A stretch of 64,000 nt of DNA, taken from assembly GCA_002189035.1 (NCBI GenBank), contig CM007992.1, positions 186,001 to 250,000 of the forward strand, in the 5' to 3' direction. Within the stretch, counting starts at the first letter, position 1. Every line of letters begins with the position of its first letter. Below the pieces are notes generated by a model. It had not been told where the DNA came from. It was given only the letters and a program-made list of their open reading frames with translations, and did not search any database. Positions 33,223 to 46,333 of the stretch are shown here, piece by piece. Source of the stretch: Utricularia gibba (lineage: Eukaryota; Streptophyta; Magnoliopsida; Lamiales; Lentibulariaceae). The position numbers and the translations under genes are program-made.

Positions 33223-35768
33223 CTAAGAACTCAAGAAATTGTCAACCAGTGCATTTGTGCTTCTTGACAGGAACTTCATGCATATTGGTGGTTTTACCCC
33301 AACCAGTGCCAATATTGAACTGGGCAATGTCCATATCCCATCTCCACAGATGAGTCCTGAAGCTACAGCTGGTCCAAATGCAGCAGCTTTCTCCTTGTCA
33401 ATCTTCTCCCAGATGAAAAGAATCAAGCTCCCGACACACATGTCGATGGTGAAGTAAGCCCCAAGATAGAATGGGATTGCCATTGCCATCGGAAGAGGGA
33501 TGAATCTTGCCCATTTTGGCCCGACGAGGTCTCTGAGGAGGTTGATGGCCATGGCTCCAGCAAAGAATATGAAGCACAATGTCAGGCAGTGATTGGGCAG
33601 AGACCCGAATCCTTCAACTCCCAAGATCGCCATGTTGCGGTAGATAAGAGCATATGGTGCAGGGTACACTGAACCAGCCTCTCCCAGATTACCAAAAGCC
33701 TTGTAAAAAAGCCAGAAGACAGAAGGAGAGATGACACAGCCCATAGCAGTTCCGATGATTTGGCTCACAAACATGGATCTTGGTGATGCAAGTGTCATGT
33801 AACCAGTCTTGAAATCCTGTGTAAGATCTGAAGCTGTTGACACAATGTTCATCATGACTCCGCAGGCAGCCAGCCCAGCAAGAACACCACCGTGTGCTGC
33901 CCCCGCCCATGCACCGACAATGAATATGGCTAGCTTGCCATAAGTGGATGCCAGAGACCAGTCTGTTAGCCCACAGCCATAGGCGTTGCAGAAGGCCAGA
34001 ACTGGTGCAATGATGTACATGACAACAATGTAGTACCACTTCAAGGGGCGAAAGATGTGTGGCAGTGTTATAGTGGAGATGGTGGCGATGCCGACATACC
34101 CAGCAACAGCAAGCCAATAAGGTATTTGATCCTTAACGAAGAGTCTTGTCCGGATTTGATCATTGTAGGACTGAGCTACTGGAGGAGGCACCAACTGGCC
34201 GTCGATTGGACGGACAAGATCGGCTCTTCGTTCACGAACTTGCTTGTACAAGCCAATCCCAGTTCGTCCAAGAACCTTGAAGAAGTTATAGAGACCATCG
34301 CCAAGAATCATGGCTATGGCTATAAAGACCTGCAGTAAGGATTTTGAGTGTGACCGGACAAAAGTTATCTCTGATTATAGACAGGAGGGACAAGACAAGA
34401 AACTTTACCCTGTAGCCTTGCAAACCATGGAGACTGCTGAGAGGCAAGTGGGCAGGATACCAATCTCCCCTTCTGTTTGTGATGAGTGGCCACATTATTC
34501 CCCAGGAGATGATGGCTCCCACAAGAAGAGATACATTGACAAGGTATGGGCATATCATCCCAACACCAACGTAGGTTGCGGAAAAGTCGAAGTAGAATCT
34601 GAAACAGAATGCCACAAGGTGAGTACATTTACAGTGTTGAAGCAATATTCTGGTTACAGTACTCAATGATCAGTTAACAGTGCAAAACCTGTTGTCGTAG
34701 GCTTTGAGGCCGAATGTTGGAAAGTTTTCAAACCCACAGTCATCTCCAGCAGTGAAAAACCATTGGAAGAAACCCCACAGGAAGCTAAAAGAGAACAGTT
34801 TCCCCAGAGTGCTCACCTGTTTCCTGGTTTTCCAAACGTCAGTGAACAAAAGCATGAATACCAGAAGAACTGAAACCACTTGCTACTCTACTCACTTTGC
34901 AAGCTTGGCTCCCTTGGGGTGTGGAAGCTATTGATCAGATGAGCTGTTGCAGTCCCACTGGGATAAGTCAGCCTGAAGTCTATGATCATAATCTGAAACC
35001 AGTGAAGATGAACACACACATTAGGTAAATGCAGATAGCGCAGTGGCAGCCATGCGGAGAGTGACTGCAGATAAAAATGAAAAAGAGAGTAATTACCTTA
35101 CGAAGAGGGACTACAGAGAAGAGCCCCAAGAAGCTAACAACGAATAGGAAGCCTATGATCCAGGTCAGGCTCGGATTCTTCACGTTTTGTGCATCATCAG
35201 CGTCAGGAGATTGGCTAGCAATGGTCTCACTCATGCCGAACAGATAGCTCCCAAAGCCGCCTGGTTTTCCAGTCAGAAACAGAGAGTTAACTGAAGGATC
35301 CGTTCATGTTCTTTTGAAAGCATCTAATCTTTGATCAGAAGAGAGATCCCTTGAATTAAGATTTCGGAAGAAGGGATTGTTACCGCTGAAAGCTATGCCG
35401 GAGGCGGCGACGACGCACGTCTGAATCACAGTATTCTCCTGACGGGTAAATTTCTGGCGGAGGAGCCCCGACTTCTCCAGCGCGGTAGTCCAGGTCTTGA
35501 CGAAGAAGAAACCGAGGAGCCCAGCGGAGACATTGAGCGACGGGATAATACCCGTCGTCAAATTGAGCTTCATCACGATGAAGGTGAAGAGAATCGCTAG
35601 TACAAAGCTGACGAAGAAGGCTCTGAAAGTGAGTTGACTCCGCCATGGCGGCACCTCCTGGCTCTCAAAAATCTTCTCGACCGACTCAATCTCCTCTTCC
35701 CTCCCGACGGCCTCCGTCGCCTGCTCGTCCCCGTCGGTTTTCTTGGTCGAACTGTCGGATCCTCCCAT
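33223..35768 (-). CDS. Yellow Stripe-Like metal-nicotianamine transporter (OPT family), one frame break
   Basis: YSL proteins carry iron, copper and other metal-nicotianamine complexes across plasma or internal membranes. I infer six exons: 35384-35768, 35097-35260, 34896-34992, 34689-34823, 34409-34598 and 33223-34329, giving about 692 residues. The N-terminal 35 or so residues are acidic and hydrophilic; many membrane segments follow, for example [19 protein letters not shown] and [18 protein letters not shown]. Conserved OPT/YSL blocks include [58 protein letters not shown] and [14 protein letters not shown]. Exon 3 needs one added base near 34911-34920 to continue [10 protein letters not shown]. 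The large last exon and the exon pattern match the family. Confidence 0.93.
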
Positions 35769-36740
35769 AGCGTGAACTCAGTAAGTGACTCTACCAACGT
35801 GATCATGCAGCAGGCAAACCCATCTTTTTTAAATTCAATTTTGGCCCACTTTTCCATCTCCTACTCCCTACAGCATTGAATCAAAGCAACGAATCCACAG
35901 GATCTCCAGCTCAAACGACACCATAAGTCAACGGTAGCCTTGGAGATACCGCATCACACGAAAGTACGGAAAAAAAAAACAAAAAAAACCATGCATCCTA
36001 ATTTTACTGTCGAGATTTAGAAAATATGAAAATACAGAAAAAGAGGAGCAAAATAAATTAAATTTTAATTATACATTATCCAAAAATTAGTAATGAAAAC
36101 TCGAGAGAATTTGTGTCGTACTTTTGTTGTAATAATTAGGACCACATCTGACTTGGAAAAAAATGCAGCTCCCGAATTTTGTCAAATGCAGAGGTGAATC
36201 GAGGGATATCTTCTCATTGAATGTTCCACATAAATGAACCCAAATTCTGGTTCTCATTTGTTTGCTGAACACACCAAACGCCCCATGGAGCAGGAATTAA
36301 TGGATCATTTAGAAAATGGAATAATCTTGTTGGAATTTGATTGGGCATTCCACGAAAACGGATTGGACTAGTGGAAGGGATGGCTCGAAGTCAGCGCTGG
36401 GGGGCTGAAACGAGCCTCTTGATTGCCATTAACTGCCTCCTGGAGGGGGTGATTAGTTCATCTTTCTTGCCGTTGACATCCCAGCTGCTTACTTTGTTCA
36501 ATGAATCTGCATCAGCACATGTTGAGTTGATGGAGGAGGATGTGGCAGTGGCACAGTAAGCCACGTAATTGTATTTCCTGGGCAGCTGCAAGATCCAATC
36601 TTTTGAATGCCATCATCCCTTTTGTGTAGAGCTAGCTCATGGGCACGTAGAATGTGCTGCTGGTGCACTGGGTTGCCTCGAGTTGGGGTCGATCCTCCCT
36701 GGATCTTCTATGAGCTTCTTTCTTCTGTTTTGGAACTGTG
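35769..36740. other. Intergenic region between YSL and PPR genes
   Basis: It includes the YSL promoter, an A+T-rich stretch at 35970-36150 and the 3' flank of the PPR gene. No gene is seen. Short open frames at 36341-36754 are antisense or flank sequence without recognisable motifs. Confidence 0.5.
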
Positions 36741-38209
36741 TCATGAAACGATGACATGATCAGCTTCTAGGGAGCTCCTTCCGGGGATTTTTTCAATCCC
36801 TGAGTCCTGCATTTCCTTCCTCATTCTCTGTACATTGTCCCATTTGTTGACAGATGCGAAGATATCGGAGACAAGGACTTGAACTCCGGTATGGGCAAAA
36901 GAACCTTCTTTCAACCCTTGGGCCATCAGTTTTTCCAGGTTCAGTGAGCTACCATGTACTCTGCAAGCATTCAGTAAAGCTCCCAGAGCACATGAATCTG
37001 GTGTTATGGGCATTCTTTTTACGACCATGTCTGCTTGCTGCAAAAGTCCTGCTCTGCCTAGAAGATCAACTAGACAGCCATAGTGCTGCGGCTCTGGTAA
37101 AATCCCATAGTCCTCTGTCATGCTTCGAAAAATCTCCAGTCCTGCCATTACATGCCCCATTCTACTACACGCAGTAAGGGCGCCTAAGAATGTCACTTTG
37201 TTTGGCTGAATGTGCTCGAGTTCCATCCTCTGAAACAAACGTAATGCTGCTGCGCACTCTCCATGATTGGCTAATCCCAGAATCAATGTTGTGTATGTGC
37301 ACACATCACGATGAAGCATCTTGTTGAAAACCTCACAGGCTACACTGATGCATCCACATTTAGCGTACATGTCAATAAGGGCAGTTCCTAAAACTGCATC
37401 CAATTCCATGGTATGACGATCAATATACTCATGAATCCATTTACCTGGAGACAGAGCTCCGAGATAGCTGCAAGCAGAGAGTGTTCCAACCATTGCAGAA
37501 TGCGTTGGCGTGATTCCAGCAATCAGCATGGCATTAAATGTTGATAAAGCCTCTGTGAACATGCCAATCTGCGCATAACCGTTAATCATAGCACTCCAAG
37601 CAACTGCATTCTTCTGAGGCATTTTATCGAACAGCTCTGCTGCAGCCGCAGCTTCCCCGGTCTTCAAGTACCCGTTTATCACTGTGGTCCAGGAAATCAC
37701 ATCGCGGTTGCAGCTCGTGTCCAGCAAATCCCTAGCCAGCTCCATGGCTTCGCAGCGAGCGTAACTATGAATCATACCGTTTTGCACGTAATCGTATTTC
37801 TCCCACCCCAATCTCATCGCCAAGCTATGGTACATCAACACTAGAGCAACGTCGGAAATTGCGGCACCCGCCCGGAAAATAAACGAAAGCGTGTAATTAT
37901 CTGGCGGCAGATCGTTCCTCACCATGTTCTTCGCTAGCAATAAGACATTTTCAGGCTGCCCATTTTCAGATAACGCTCGGATGACAGTGTTCCAGTCGGA
38001 AATAGAGCGTAAGAGCGCCTGTGTGTAAGAAAGATCTGCGATCGCAAAACGTGCGTAGAGCCTTCGGACGAAAACAGAATCGGAAATCCCCCAATGACTA
38101 TCAGACTTGATTGAATTTGCTTGAGTTGAGGAATCGTAAGGAATCGTTGTTCCAGAACCAAGAAAGCTCTTTTAAACGTTCCTGACAGGTTGCCAGCAAA
38201 TGGCGGCAT
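36741..38209 (-). CDS. Pentatricopeptide repeat protein, PLS class E-type, one frame break
   Basis: PLS-class PPR proteins bind organellar RNA, and E-type members take part in C-to-U editing. The gene is intronless. Repeats are visible as [25 protein letters not shown]-type units, NAVAWSAMINGYAQIGMFTEAL, GTALIDMYAKCGCISVACEVF and NKVTFLGALTACSRMGHV. The protein ends with the E motif region (MQDSGIEKIPGRSSLEADHV) and has no DYW domain. The N-terminal part (TIPQLKQIQSSLIVIGG) is in a different frame from SDSVFVRRLYARFAIADLSY; one added base within 38083-38092 joins them. The start at 38209 (MPPFAGNLSGTFKRAF) is a guess: upstream codons stay open to 38518 but lack PPR character. After repair the length is about 489 residues. 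Confidence 0.85.
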
Positions 38210-38468
38210 GGAGAAAGGAAGCAACAGCGTGAAAAAGTAGTCGTTCTCAAACAATGAAGCTAATGGAAAAGCAACCAAGGGATTCGTCACGTTCTTACAA
38301 AGTGCATCGAGGGAAGTAGTACATGAAATTCCTGATCCTTCAATCTCCACATCTCGCATACAGAGAACGGAAGGGATAGTGCAGTAGTAGTGTTCTGAAA
38401 TCTGTAATAGATTCCATACAGGGGGGGGGGTGGGGTTCGGCCGCCATGGAGGGAAAAGCTTGAGAGCT

Positions 38469-41400
38469 TCAGTAATCAAGAGAAGGGAGGCCAGATACGA
38501 GGTTTTCGGTATCGGCATTGTTCATCCTCTGCAGGAAATTTCCACCAAGCGACTCACCATCTCGTTTACCGAGCTTCATCACGTCCTCCGGGGAAAGGAT
38601 CTTTATATACCAGACATTGTTCACAAATGCCCTGTGTAAAAGCTTCAGTCAAGACAAGAACTTTAAACTGCTGTCGTTGTTTGAACAGAGAAACTTACTC
38701 CCATGGATCATCTCCAAGGAGAAGGACATCGTTCTCCCTGTCGACGAATACAAGCTGCCAGCCTGATCTTTGAGGGTCTTCAAGCAACCCTTCAATCCCG
38801 TACATCTGACCCAATTCATGTCTCAGCTCCTGGTAGCTGTTGAATCGAGCGATGTCCAGAGACCTACCAACGGATCCCGTCTTGTAGACCTATTCCAACA
38901 AAGGGGTGGTTACTGATACAACTCACAAGAAACAAAGGAAATGGGGACATGCAGATAACCTACTGATAAACTTGAAGTTGGAAGCCTAAGAGATCTCGGG
39001 CTTGAATCCCATGATAGTTAGTGTATGTAGAATAATGTATTATGAGCAGCGTGGTGTGTGCTGAAAGTATAGAGAATAAACCACAAACTAATCTAAACTC
39101 TTACCTTCACAAAGGTCCTTGCTGAAGCAGGAGCTGGTTGGTGATCATGTCCTGTGGGTTGCAAAATTTCAGAAGAATCTTGCATGTAACCATAAAGATG
39201 GCCTTGAAACCCAGTTGTTGCCAGTGGAAGTGATGATATATCAGTCTGAACTGAAGAAATGCCCATGGATGACATTGTGGTGGGGAGCTGGAGGCCGGAT
39301 GCATCGAGGTTAGCACCAAAAAGAGATGGATTTTGTGCCCCCAAGCTTTCCTGTTCAAGAGAACCATCTTTTCCTGGGTACAATGCAAGTGATATAGAAT
39401 TGGAGGAGCCGCCAACAGGTGACTGAGGAAACTTAGGCGTCGTCCACTGCTGCTGAGGCATCGAGAAATTCAGAAGATTGGAGTTTCCTTCTTGAAACAT
39501 AGGGCCAAACATGTTCTGCATCCCAGAACGAGCCACCTGCCCCGGAAATCTACTGTCTGGTTCTGAAAAGTCCGACTTCACAAATGAAGGCGACGGGACA
39601 TCAGATGACTGCCTTAACTGAAGTTGCTCATGCTGTCCAAGGAAGGTTTCTGGGTAGGCATGATGTCCAGAATGCTCCTTACATGGGCTAGCGACTTCTT
39701 GTTGAGTTGGTGCCCTCTGCAGATTATTTGAGAGCATTTGGGTTTGCAAAGAAAGCATATTGGAAGAAGCGGGTGGTGAGATGACCTGCTGACTCTGAGC
39801 TAGAGGATTACTGCCACCATAATGGTGGATATAATGAACAGGAGATTGAAACTGCATTCCCTGGTTCTTCATCAAATCCGCACCTCCAAAGTTATACAAT
39901 CCTGCTGCAAGCATTGCTCGATACTGCTGCCCCAGATCGTTTCTCATCACAGCTGGATCAAATCTCTGCTGCATCAATGGGAACATCCCAACTGACTGCA
40001 AATTCATGGCACTGAAACCTGCTTCACCAGCTTCGCCTCTCACCCACGCCAAGCTGCTCATTTCTTCTCCACCAGCCTCTGTAACAAAATACTATCAGTC
40101 TGTTGTCTGGAGAAATGCTTCTGTACCCGGAAAAGAACCTGCAGTAGAAGGAAGATACCTTGAAAAGACGATGCCCCAGGATACCATGGCCGTTTTAATC
40201 TGAGAGGAAACAGTGAAGGATACATGGGGAATGTTGTTAGTGGCTCAATTTCCCATAGGGAGACCCTGGGCTGCCTCTCACCTGCTGCTGACTCGTCCCA
40301 ACCAACCTGAGATTCAAGAATAGAAAACACATTCAACAAAATCCACAGACGAGGAGAGACATAAAGGTTACTGAAAGAGCACCTTAACAGAGCGCCAGTG
40401 GGAGTTTGGCCAACGAACTGGATCTAAGTCACAGATTCCAGTGATGGTTCCCATGTATCTAGTTATCATCAAGTTCAGGAGGCACATGTTGTAAAAACAA
40501 GGAATGTGAACAAATGGGACAGAATCTAAGACTTCATTGTTTTACCTGCGGACACTCGATTCCTCAGTCTCAAAAAGCATGCGAAACCTCATCCCAACAG
40601 AAACACGAGTGTGATGCAAAGCTTTGAGGTACTTGGAAAGTGGTATAACGAACTCAGAAGGACTAGCCCTGATGCCAGAAAAGTGTTACCAGGAGATGCA
40701 AGAAGGCAAATGGAGGAAGAAATTGTGATGTCCTCCTCACCTGGGGTTATAAAAGACAGTGAAGCAGCTGTTTGTAGCTGCAGCATGAGCAGCAGCCGCC
40801 AGGAGTCCGATGTGCATACTATCACTTGACAGAACAGATGATGGCATCACATTCTGTGGTCGACTTGCACGACGAATTCCGAGAAGAAGCTGATTTTTTT
40901 CATTCCTACAAGAAGCATTATACATGCGAAAAAGTTGAAACAGTGGCATTCGTTTCAAAGAACTCGAAACCAAAACTTACCATATAAAAAGAACTGAATC
41001 CCCAGCAACCAGTCTTTTAGCACTGACGAACACACTCCAGCCAGTGGTGAGCAAATGACGCTTGGGCTGGCCTGAGTCAAGAAAGAGCACAATTTTTTTC
41101 CAAGGAAAATGATAAATCTTGAAGACCCATAAAAGGAAACGAGCAATGGAATCTATTCAGGGAAAGAGTTTCCAAAAATCAACTGCTAAGAGAGAAGAAA
41201 AAAAGCAAAAGGGGCTCTTCTAAACAGGAAAAAGCTATCAAGAACATGAGCTTTGTTCAAGATTCACGTACACTAACCTCGGAAAATATGTCTAAACTTC
41301 CACTCGACGTCATGGAGATCCCTTGCAATAAGCTCTTGTGCAGGAGGCGTCTGAGTAAAATCCTGAACACAGACCAACTTTCAATACACCTGAAGTTAAA

Positions 41401-42250
41401 ATTTTTAAAGTATGAGTCAGAGTTTCTCACCAAAGGCGGGAAAACTTTTTCTGCAGCTCGACGCGGCACAGAGAAACCACCGTGTGTGCTTGTATCACTA
41501 GCTGTTAATGTCTTGCAGAAGTAATTTGTTGGCTGCCTACTCGGAATCCCCAGCTCTACGGGAAGATATGTCTCCTTTTGCTCTTCCTGTAATTCCCATT
41601 TTAGTTCTTCAGCTTCAAGAGTGGAGCAAAGTGTGTGGCTCACAAGTTAGCTTACAGGAGTGAGAGGCTGCAGCGTCATCTGAGCATAAACTTCATCAGT
41701 TTCACCATCTGCCTGATATTCAGGAAACAGAATGAATCATCACATCTTTCTGATTACATAAACATGTAAATGTAAAAACTGACATGCATTGTAACATTGT
41801 GGAGTTGGCAGATCAATTGGGGTTGCAAACTTGGGTAATTAGGCAACTGGGCATCAACTTCTTTGTTAGTTGTAGCTGCAACCTGTTAAAAAAAACTCCC
41901 ATTTCAGAGATGAACAACTGCACCAAAAGCGCAAAAGGTTTTCGGGGTAATTCTCAAACCTGCTCACTGTGACCCTGCGGGAAATAAACCACGCGGCTCC
42001 CAACTGTCGGTAACGAAACCAGAGGGCCAGCACAAGCATGCCATAGCTCAGAATTCAAGCATTTTTTCTCTCCTTCACATGACAGACAAATGAATAATTC
42101 AGAGCTCCATCAATTGACTTTTTCGCTATGAGTAACAAACACAACAAAACACTTAACCATACGTGGAAATGCAAACTGGCTTTCAAAATTGAGCAGAAAT
42201 AAACTACCTTCATGAACCTGCTGACCCATTGCTGATGTTGAAAGCTTCAT
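38469..42250 (-). CDS. Auxin response factor, ARF6/ARF8 clade
   Basis: ARF6/8-type proteins are transcriptional activators that bind auxin response elements and control flower maturation and adventitious rooting. I infer fourteen exons: 42208-42250, 41960-42072, 41784-41882, 41656-41712, 41431-41586, 41278-41362, 40981-41071, 40741-40905, 40546-40668, 40383-40458, 40159-40306, 39105-40078, 38699-38889 and 38469-38631, giving 827 residues with every phase consistent. Landmarks are [14 protein letters not shown], the B3 domain (about 125-228, [20 protein letters not shown] to [11 protein letters not shown]), the ARF domain ([35 protein letters not shown]), a Gln-rich middle region typical of activators, and the C-terminal PB1 domain from [17 protein letters not shown]. 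The end SGLPSLDY suits the ARF8 side. A miR167 site lies in exon 13. The gene is intact. Confidence 0.95.
38749..38769 (-). promoter_or_regulatory. miR167 target site in the ARF coding sequence
   Basis: On the gene strand, exon 13 contains GATCAGGCTGGCAGCTTGT within a 21-base segment complementary to miR167 with the usual few mismatches. It encodes the conserved RSGWQLV stretch. miR167 cleavage of ARF6 and ARF8 at exactly this place is established in other plants; regulation here is inferred from sequence. Confidence 0.9.
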
Positions 42251-45200
42251 TCTTTTACCAGCAGCTTCCTCAGATATGTGCGAAGCCCAGTAATTACAAG
42301 AGAAGTCCTGAAGAGGAGAGCAACAAAAAAAAACAACTAAAATTCTACCAATCTGCTTCCAATGACTTGCATTTTGTACATTTAACCCCTAAAGTTGAAA
42401 AAACACACAAAGAAACAAATAACCAAACCTTTGAAAGAAGAATAATTGATAAACCATCCTCAACCCAGCTCAATCTGCTTCCCCTTCTTCCCCACCAACC
42501 CCATGACGAAAATTGTTACACCCCTGAAAGTTGCGAGCTTTTTTTCCAAACAATCTCTGTCTCACAGCTTTTTTACCTCCAAGAAAAATCTAGTGAGTGC
42601 AAGAAGAATCAGCTTTCAAGAAAACCAAGTGCGAGAAAAATGTAAAGTCATGGATTTATTCTCTTTTTATATCCCACCCGACCAAAGGTCGACCTGGTGG
42701 CAGTAACTCCCAGGGTGGTGGTGGATAGCAAATAGCATAGCGCAAGAAGAGAGAGAAACAGTGAACGAGTCTATATGTGCGTGTAGAGAGAGGGAGATGG
42801 CAGATAGAGATAGAAAGAGAAAGTGTGTAAAATGCAAAATGAAAAAAAAAATGGGGTTCTCAGTAGCGTAGTGTCTGTCCCTCTCTTTCCCTTCTCCTTC
42901 TTCCTCTCTGGTCTGGGCTCTCTACCATCGGAGAGACGATTAAGCAAAAGAGAAAAGCGATCCTAGCCGTTGGTTTCACCGTACCGACGATCGCAGCCGT
43001 CCCATAAAAAAAGATTTTGACAGGAAGCATGTGCCCCCATCCTTCAGTGGTCGCTGTCAGAGTACGGACCATGAAAAATATAAAATAATAACAATGATCA
43101 TGACGATGAAAGAGGAGGAAGATGAAGAAGGAGAAGAGTGAAAAAAAAAAAAAATCAGTGACCAACTTTATACTTAATTAGTGGTTATCTTCCACGCTAA
43201 AAAGAGATGTACACCTACTAAAAATCTTCCCCACATTCAAGACGCAAGGGGTTGCTTTCCAGCCATACTGGAAACTGTACCCTTTCCCTTGAAGAAGAAA
43301 TATATATCAAAATTTATCACTTCAGCATGCTAGTGAACTAATAATGGAGATAAACAACTTTGAGAATGTGGACCTTGTGGCTATGGCGATGAGGTCCATA
43401 CCTTTGAACAAGACTGGGTTTTTTTCTTCTTACCCTTTTCCCCTTTTTTTTTTTAAATCTGGGCTTTAAATTCTTACATCAATCCTGGAATACAGAGAGT
43501 GTCTGCACGCACGAACACAGCTTCAAATAAAAAAATAAAACCCAGAACGCCTTAAATCATTTCTTTTATTTAAATGGAATAAAAGAATGTGCTCTGTTCG
43601 ATGAAATTGAATTCCAGAAAAGGTGAAGAATCAAGAAAGCATTTTTCGAGACACCCGTTTCAGTTCACGCAATGAATTTACTATTTGTCCTGATAAAAAT
43701 GTAAACTTGATTTCTAGTTTGAGGGGGCGGTGATGGAATTACAGTGAAATGGAAAATGAACTGTGTGAGTCCAAGTTCCTGCTACCTGGAAATAAAGGGG
43801 GATTGGCCCACTCCCCGCAGCTGCATCGATGGCACCCCCCTTTTGGATTTTCCAGATTTTGTAACAAAAGTAAAGCAACTCTCCATTCAATCCAATAACC
43901 CAGAATAAATAAAAATTCAATCTTTCTTCACTCCCAATATTTTATTTATGGTTAGGGTAGTGGACGTGACCCACTCAACCATACTGCGATGCTATGCCAA
44001 ACTTGGAAATTTGCGTAATTACCAGATCCTCTTCCTCCCCATCTCCATGGTTAGGTGCGCAGTTGGGTCTTTTTCCAATTGTTCGTTAGGCCCTTAATCG
44101 TTGTTCATGCAGGTTCACACTTGAGGATTTTGTTCTACCAAAAATGTTGGTTAAAAATGATCCTGATCAGAACTGATGGCTCAGGAAACTGGTCTTGTAT
44201 AACGTCGAAATTTAAAATCAGATGGAAGGAAACGAGTGCCCCTGAACATTCTGATCTTGATGATAGCCCAAATTAGTGACCAAAGTGGCATCGCGAGAGC
44301 GCCATCGGGGAAAGCATATGCTGTAATAAAAAACCACCGCCCACGGCGGTGACAGCAGGCCGGTGTCTGAGAATGTCGATTTGGATACTCCACTTTCAGT
44401 AGCACATGTGGGGTTCTCTAATTAACTCAGGTGGAGGGTAAAAGTGGGTTGCTTTAACTTAACTCGTTGGAGTATTTATTCACAGTGGTTGATAAGCTGT
44501 AATTATTTCATACTTTCAGGTTGGATAACCGGCTGCAATGGCAGTCGAAGATTACTCTGTAACTGACCCAAATTTAAGGAGAAGGGTCCTTCTCTTCCAG
44601 CCTTTTCGTCAATTGTTACATCTGTTTTAAATATGTTAATTGTTTGTCTTTAACAGCCCCCGAGTATACGTGTCATCTTCTGCAGATCCTCCCTCAGACC
44701 CTTTCCCCTCAAATCGTGCTTATTTGATCAAATGGAGCTCTTTCCATGGCGTTGGTGGGAAACATTTTCAATACATGATCTGCATTCCCACTGCATCAGG
44801 TCATTCGTTGGGGCAAGCCGTTAGAAGAGCTATGCAACATGTTCTCGTATAATCAATCCTCAATTCCTAATTTTCAACACAGACTTCTGGTTTACTTCCC
44901 TCACCTGCACTGCATCCCTTAGCTTTATTTATTTCCTGGTTGCTTCATTGGAGATACTCCAGGGTGAGGTTAGCGATTGCAACTTGGTTCTGGTGCATGA
45001 ATCGAGACGAATGCAACTGCATTTATAGCAGCAGCCTGACATCTAGACCATGAATCCTTTTATTTTCTTACTCCCTTTCGATACCAATTTCTAAGGCTGT
45101 ACTTACAAGCGATTCTCAGTCAAAACAAAAGGAGGTTGAGCCTGTATTTCAACTCTAGCACATAAATGTCGTGCAGCCACAACTCCTCCATTTATAGCAC

Positions 45201-46333
45201 CCCAACATGTGAGCCAAGGGTCATGCTTTCTTGTCACCTGCACCCGTAGACACCTTTCGAGCACGTTTTAAGACTGCTCGATCCTACATTTCACTCGTTT
45301 GCAGTAATACACTATTTCGAACAACATGGTTCGAAGCGTTATGCAAATCCTCCGATACTCAGACGATTGCATGTCTGCAACAATGTTGAAGGGTGTGGCT
45401 GAAGGCGCCACACCCCATGTCTGTGATACATAAATGAAGGCAAACATATTTCACACAGAAGAGAAAGCACTCCAACACAGGCGTCATCACCCTTGCTTGC
45501 TACCACATCTGTTGTGGGAGGAGGTTTAAACCCAAGTTTCACATATTAGACGAAGCAGCCCAACACAGGAGCCATGGATCCAGCTCAGTCCCACATTTTG
45601 GGCAGGCAAACCAAGTTCCATATGCTTCATCCACATGCTTTTTTTTAGGTTAAGCAGCTTGTGCTGTTTGTGATCGTATGGCATCCTTGTGTTGTGTTAG
45701 GGTTTTGGTGGGAAGATGGGAGGAGGGGGATTAGTGTGCTGTGAGGTCTCTTTCGGAACTCAGGAGGAAAAGAACCTGAATAAATGAAGGCAGTGAGTGG
45801 CAGCGTCTACTGATCCACTCAGGTGACCCAATTTTATTTTCTTTTGTCAATAACTCCGTCTCGTCCCTTTCCAACCGCTAAGTAACTGCTTTATTTAACT
45901 GTCCTAATTAATGGCGGCATCCAGCTTCAGCTTCTTCTTCTTCTCTCTTTCACACTCCACACCAGTCTACCTCATTCAGATATGGGTCCGTTGAATCATG
46001 ATCAAGAAGTAATTTTTTTATTGTAAAACGATTCAAACCATGATTATTTGAAGCCATTGTTCGAATTTCTTATGATAAGCAAGTGTCCAACAGATGGAAG
46101 ACTGGTTCATATGCATGCTTCCCTCTACTGGGTTTTGAGGACTATGCCCACATCTGCAGTAGGGCTGTTGCGTTTGACAGCTGAATTTATTGGATTTTCA
46201 CTGTTGCAGACAAGCAGCTTACTTGGGCCTGTTGTTTGGATCTGGATTGAGTTCATGTTCAGTTCAGTGTGAAAGTCTATTGGGTGTGTTGGCTGGGGTG
46301 TTTTCAGAGCAGCATAGGGGAATTAAACTTGGA
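42251..46333. other. Long gene-free region upstream of ARF
   Basis: About 4.1 kb without a supportable gene. It starts with the ARF leader and promoter, followed by CT-rich, A+T-rich and mixed sequence. Open frames at 42860-43165, 44640-44852 and 46048-46378 show no domains or splice-consistent partners. The size stands out in this compact window and suggests regulatory DNA for ARF. Confidence 0.5.
42664..42671 (-). promoter_or_regulatory. Probable TATA box of the ARF gene
   Basis: On the minus strand this reads TATAAAAA, about 415 bases before the ATG. It would give a long 5' leader of nearly 390 bases, which is usual for ARF6/8 genes. A CT-rich region (GA-rich on the plus strand, 42740-42830) lies just upstream. 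Confidence 0.45.

Noticed and set aside
44640-44852. Open frame with possible upstream exon near 44539
   Set aside because: No consistent splice and phase solution produces a recognisable protein.
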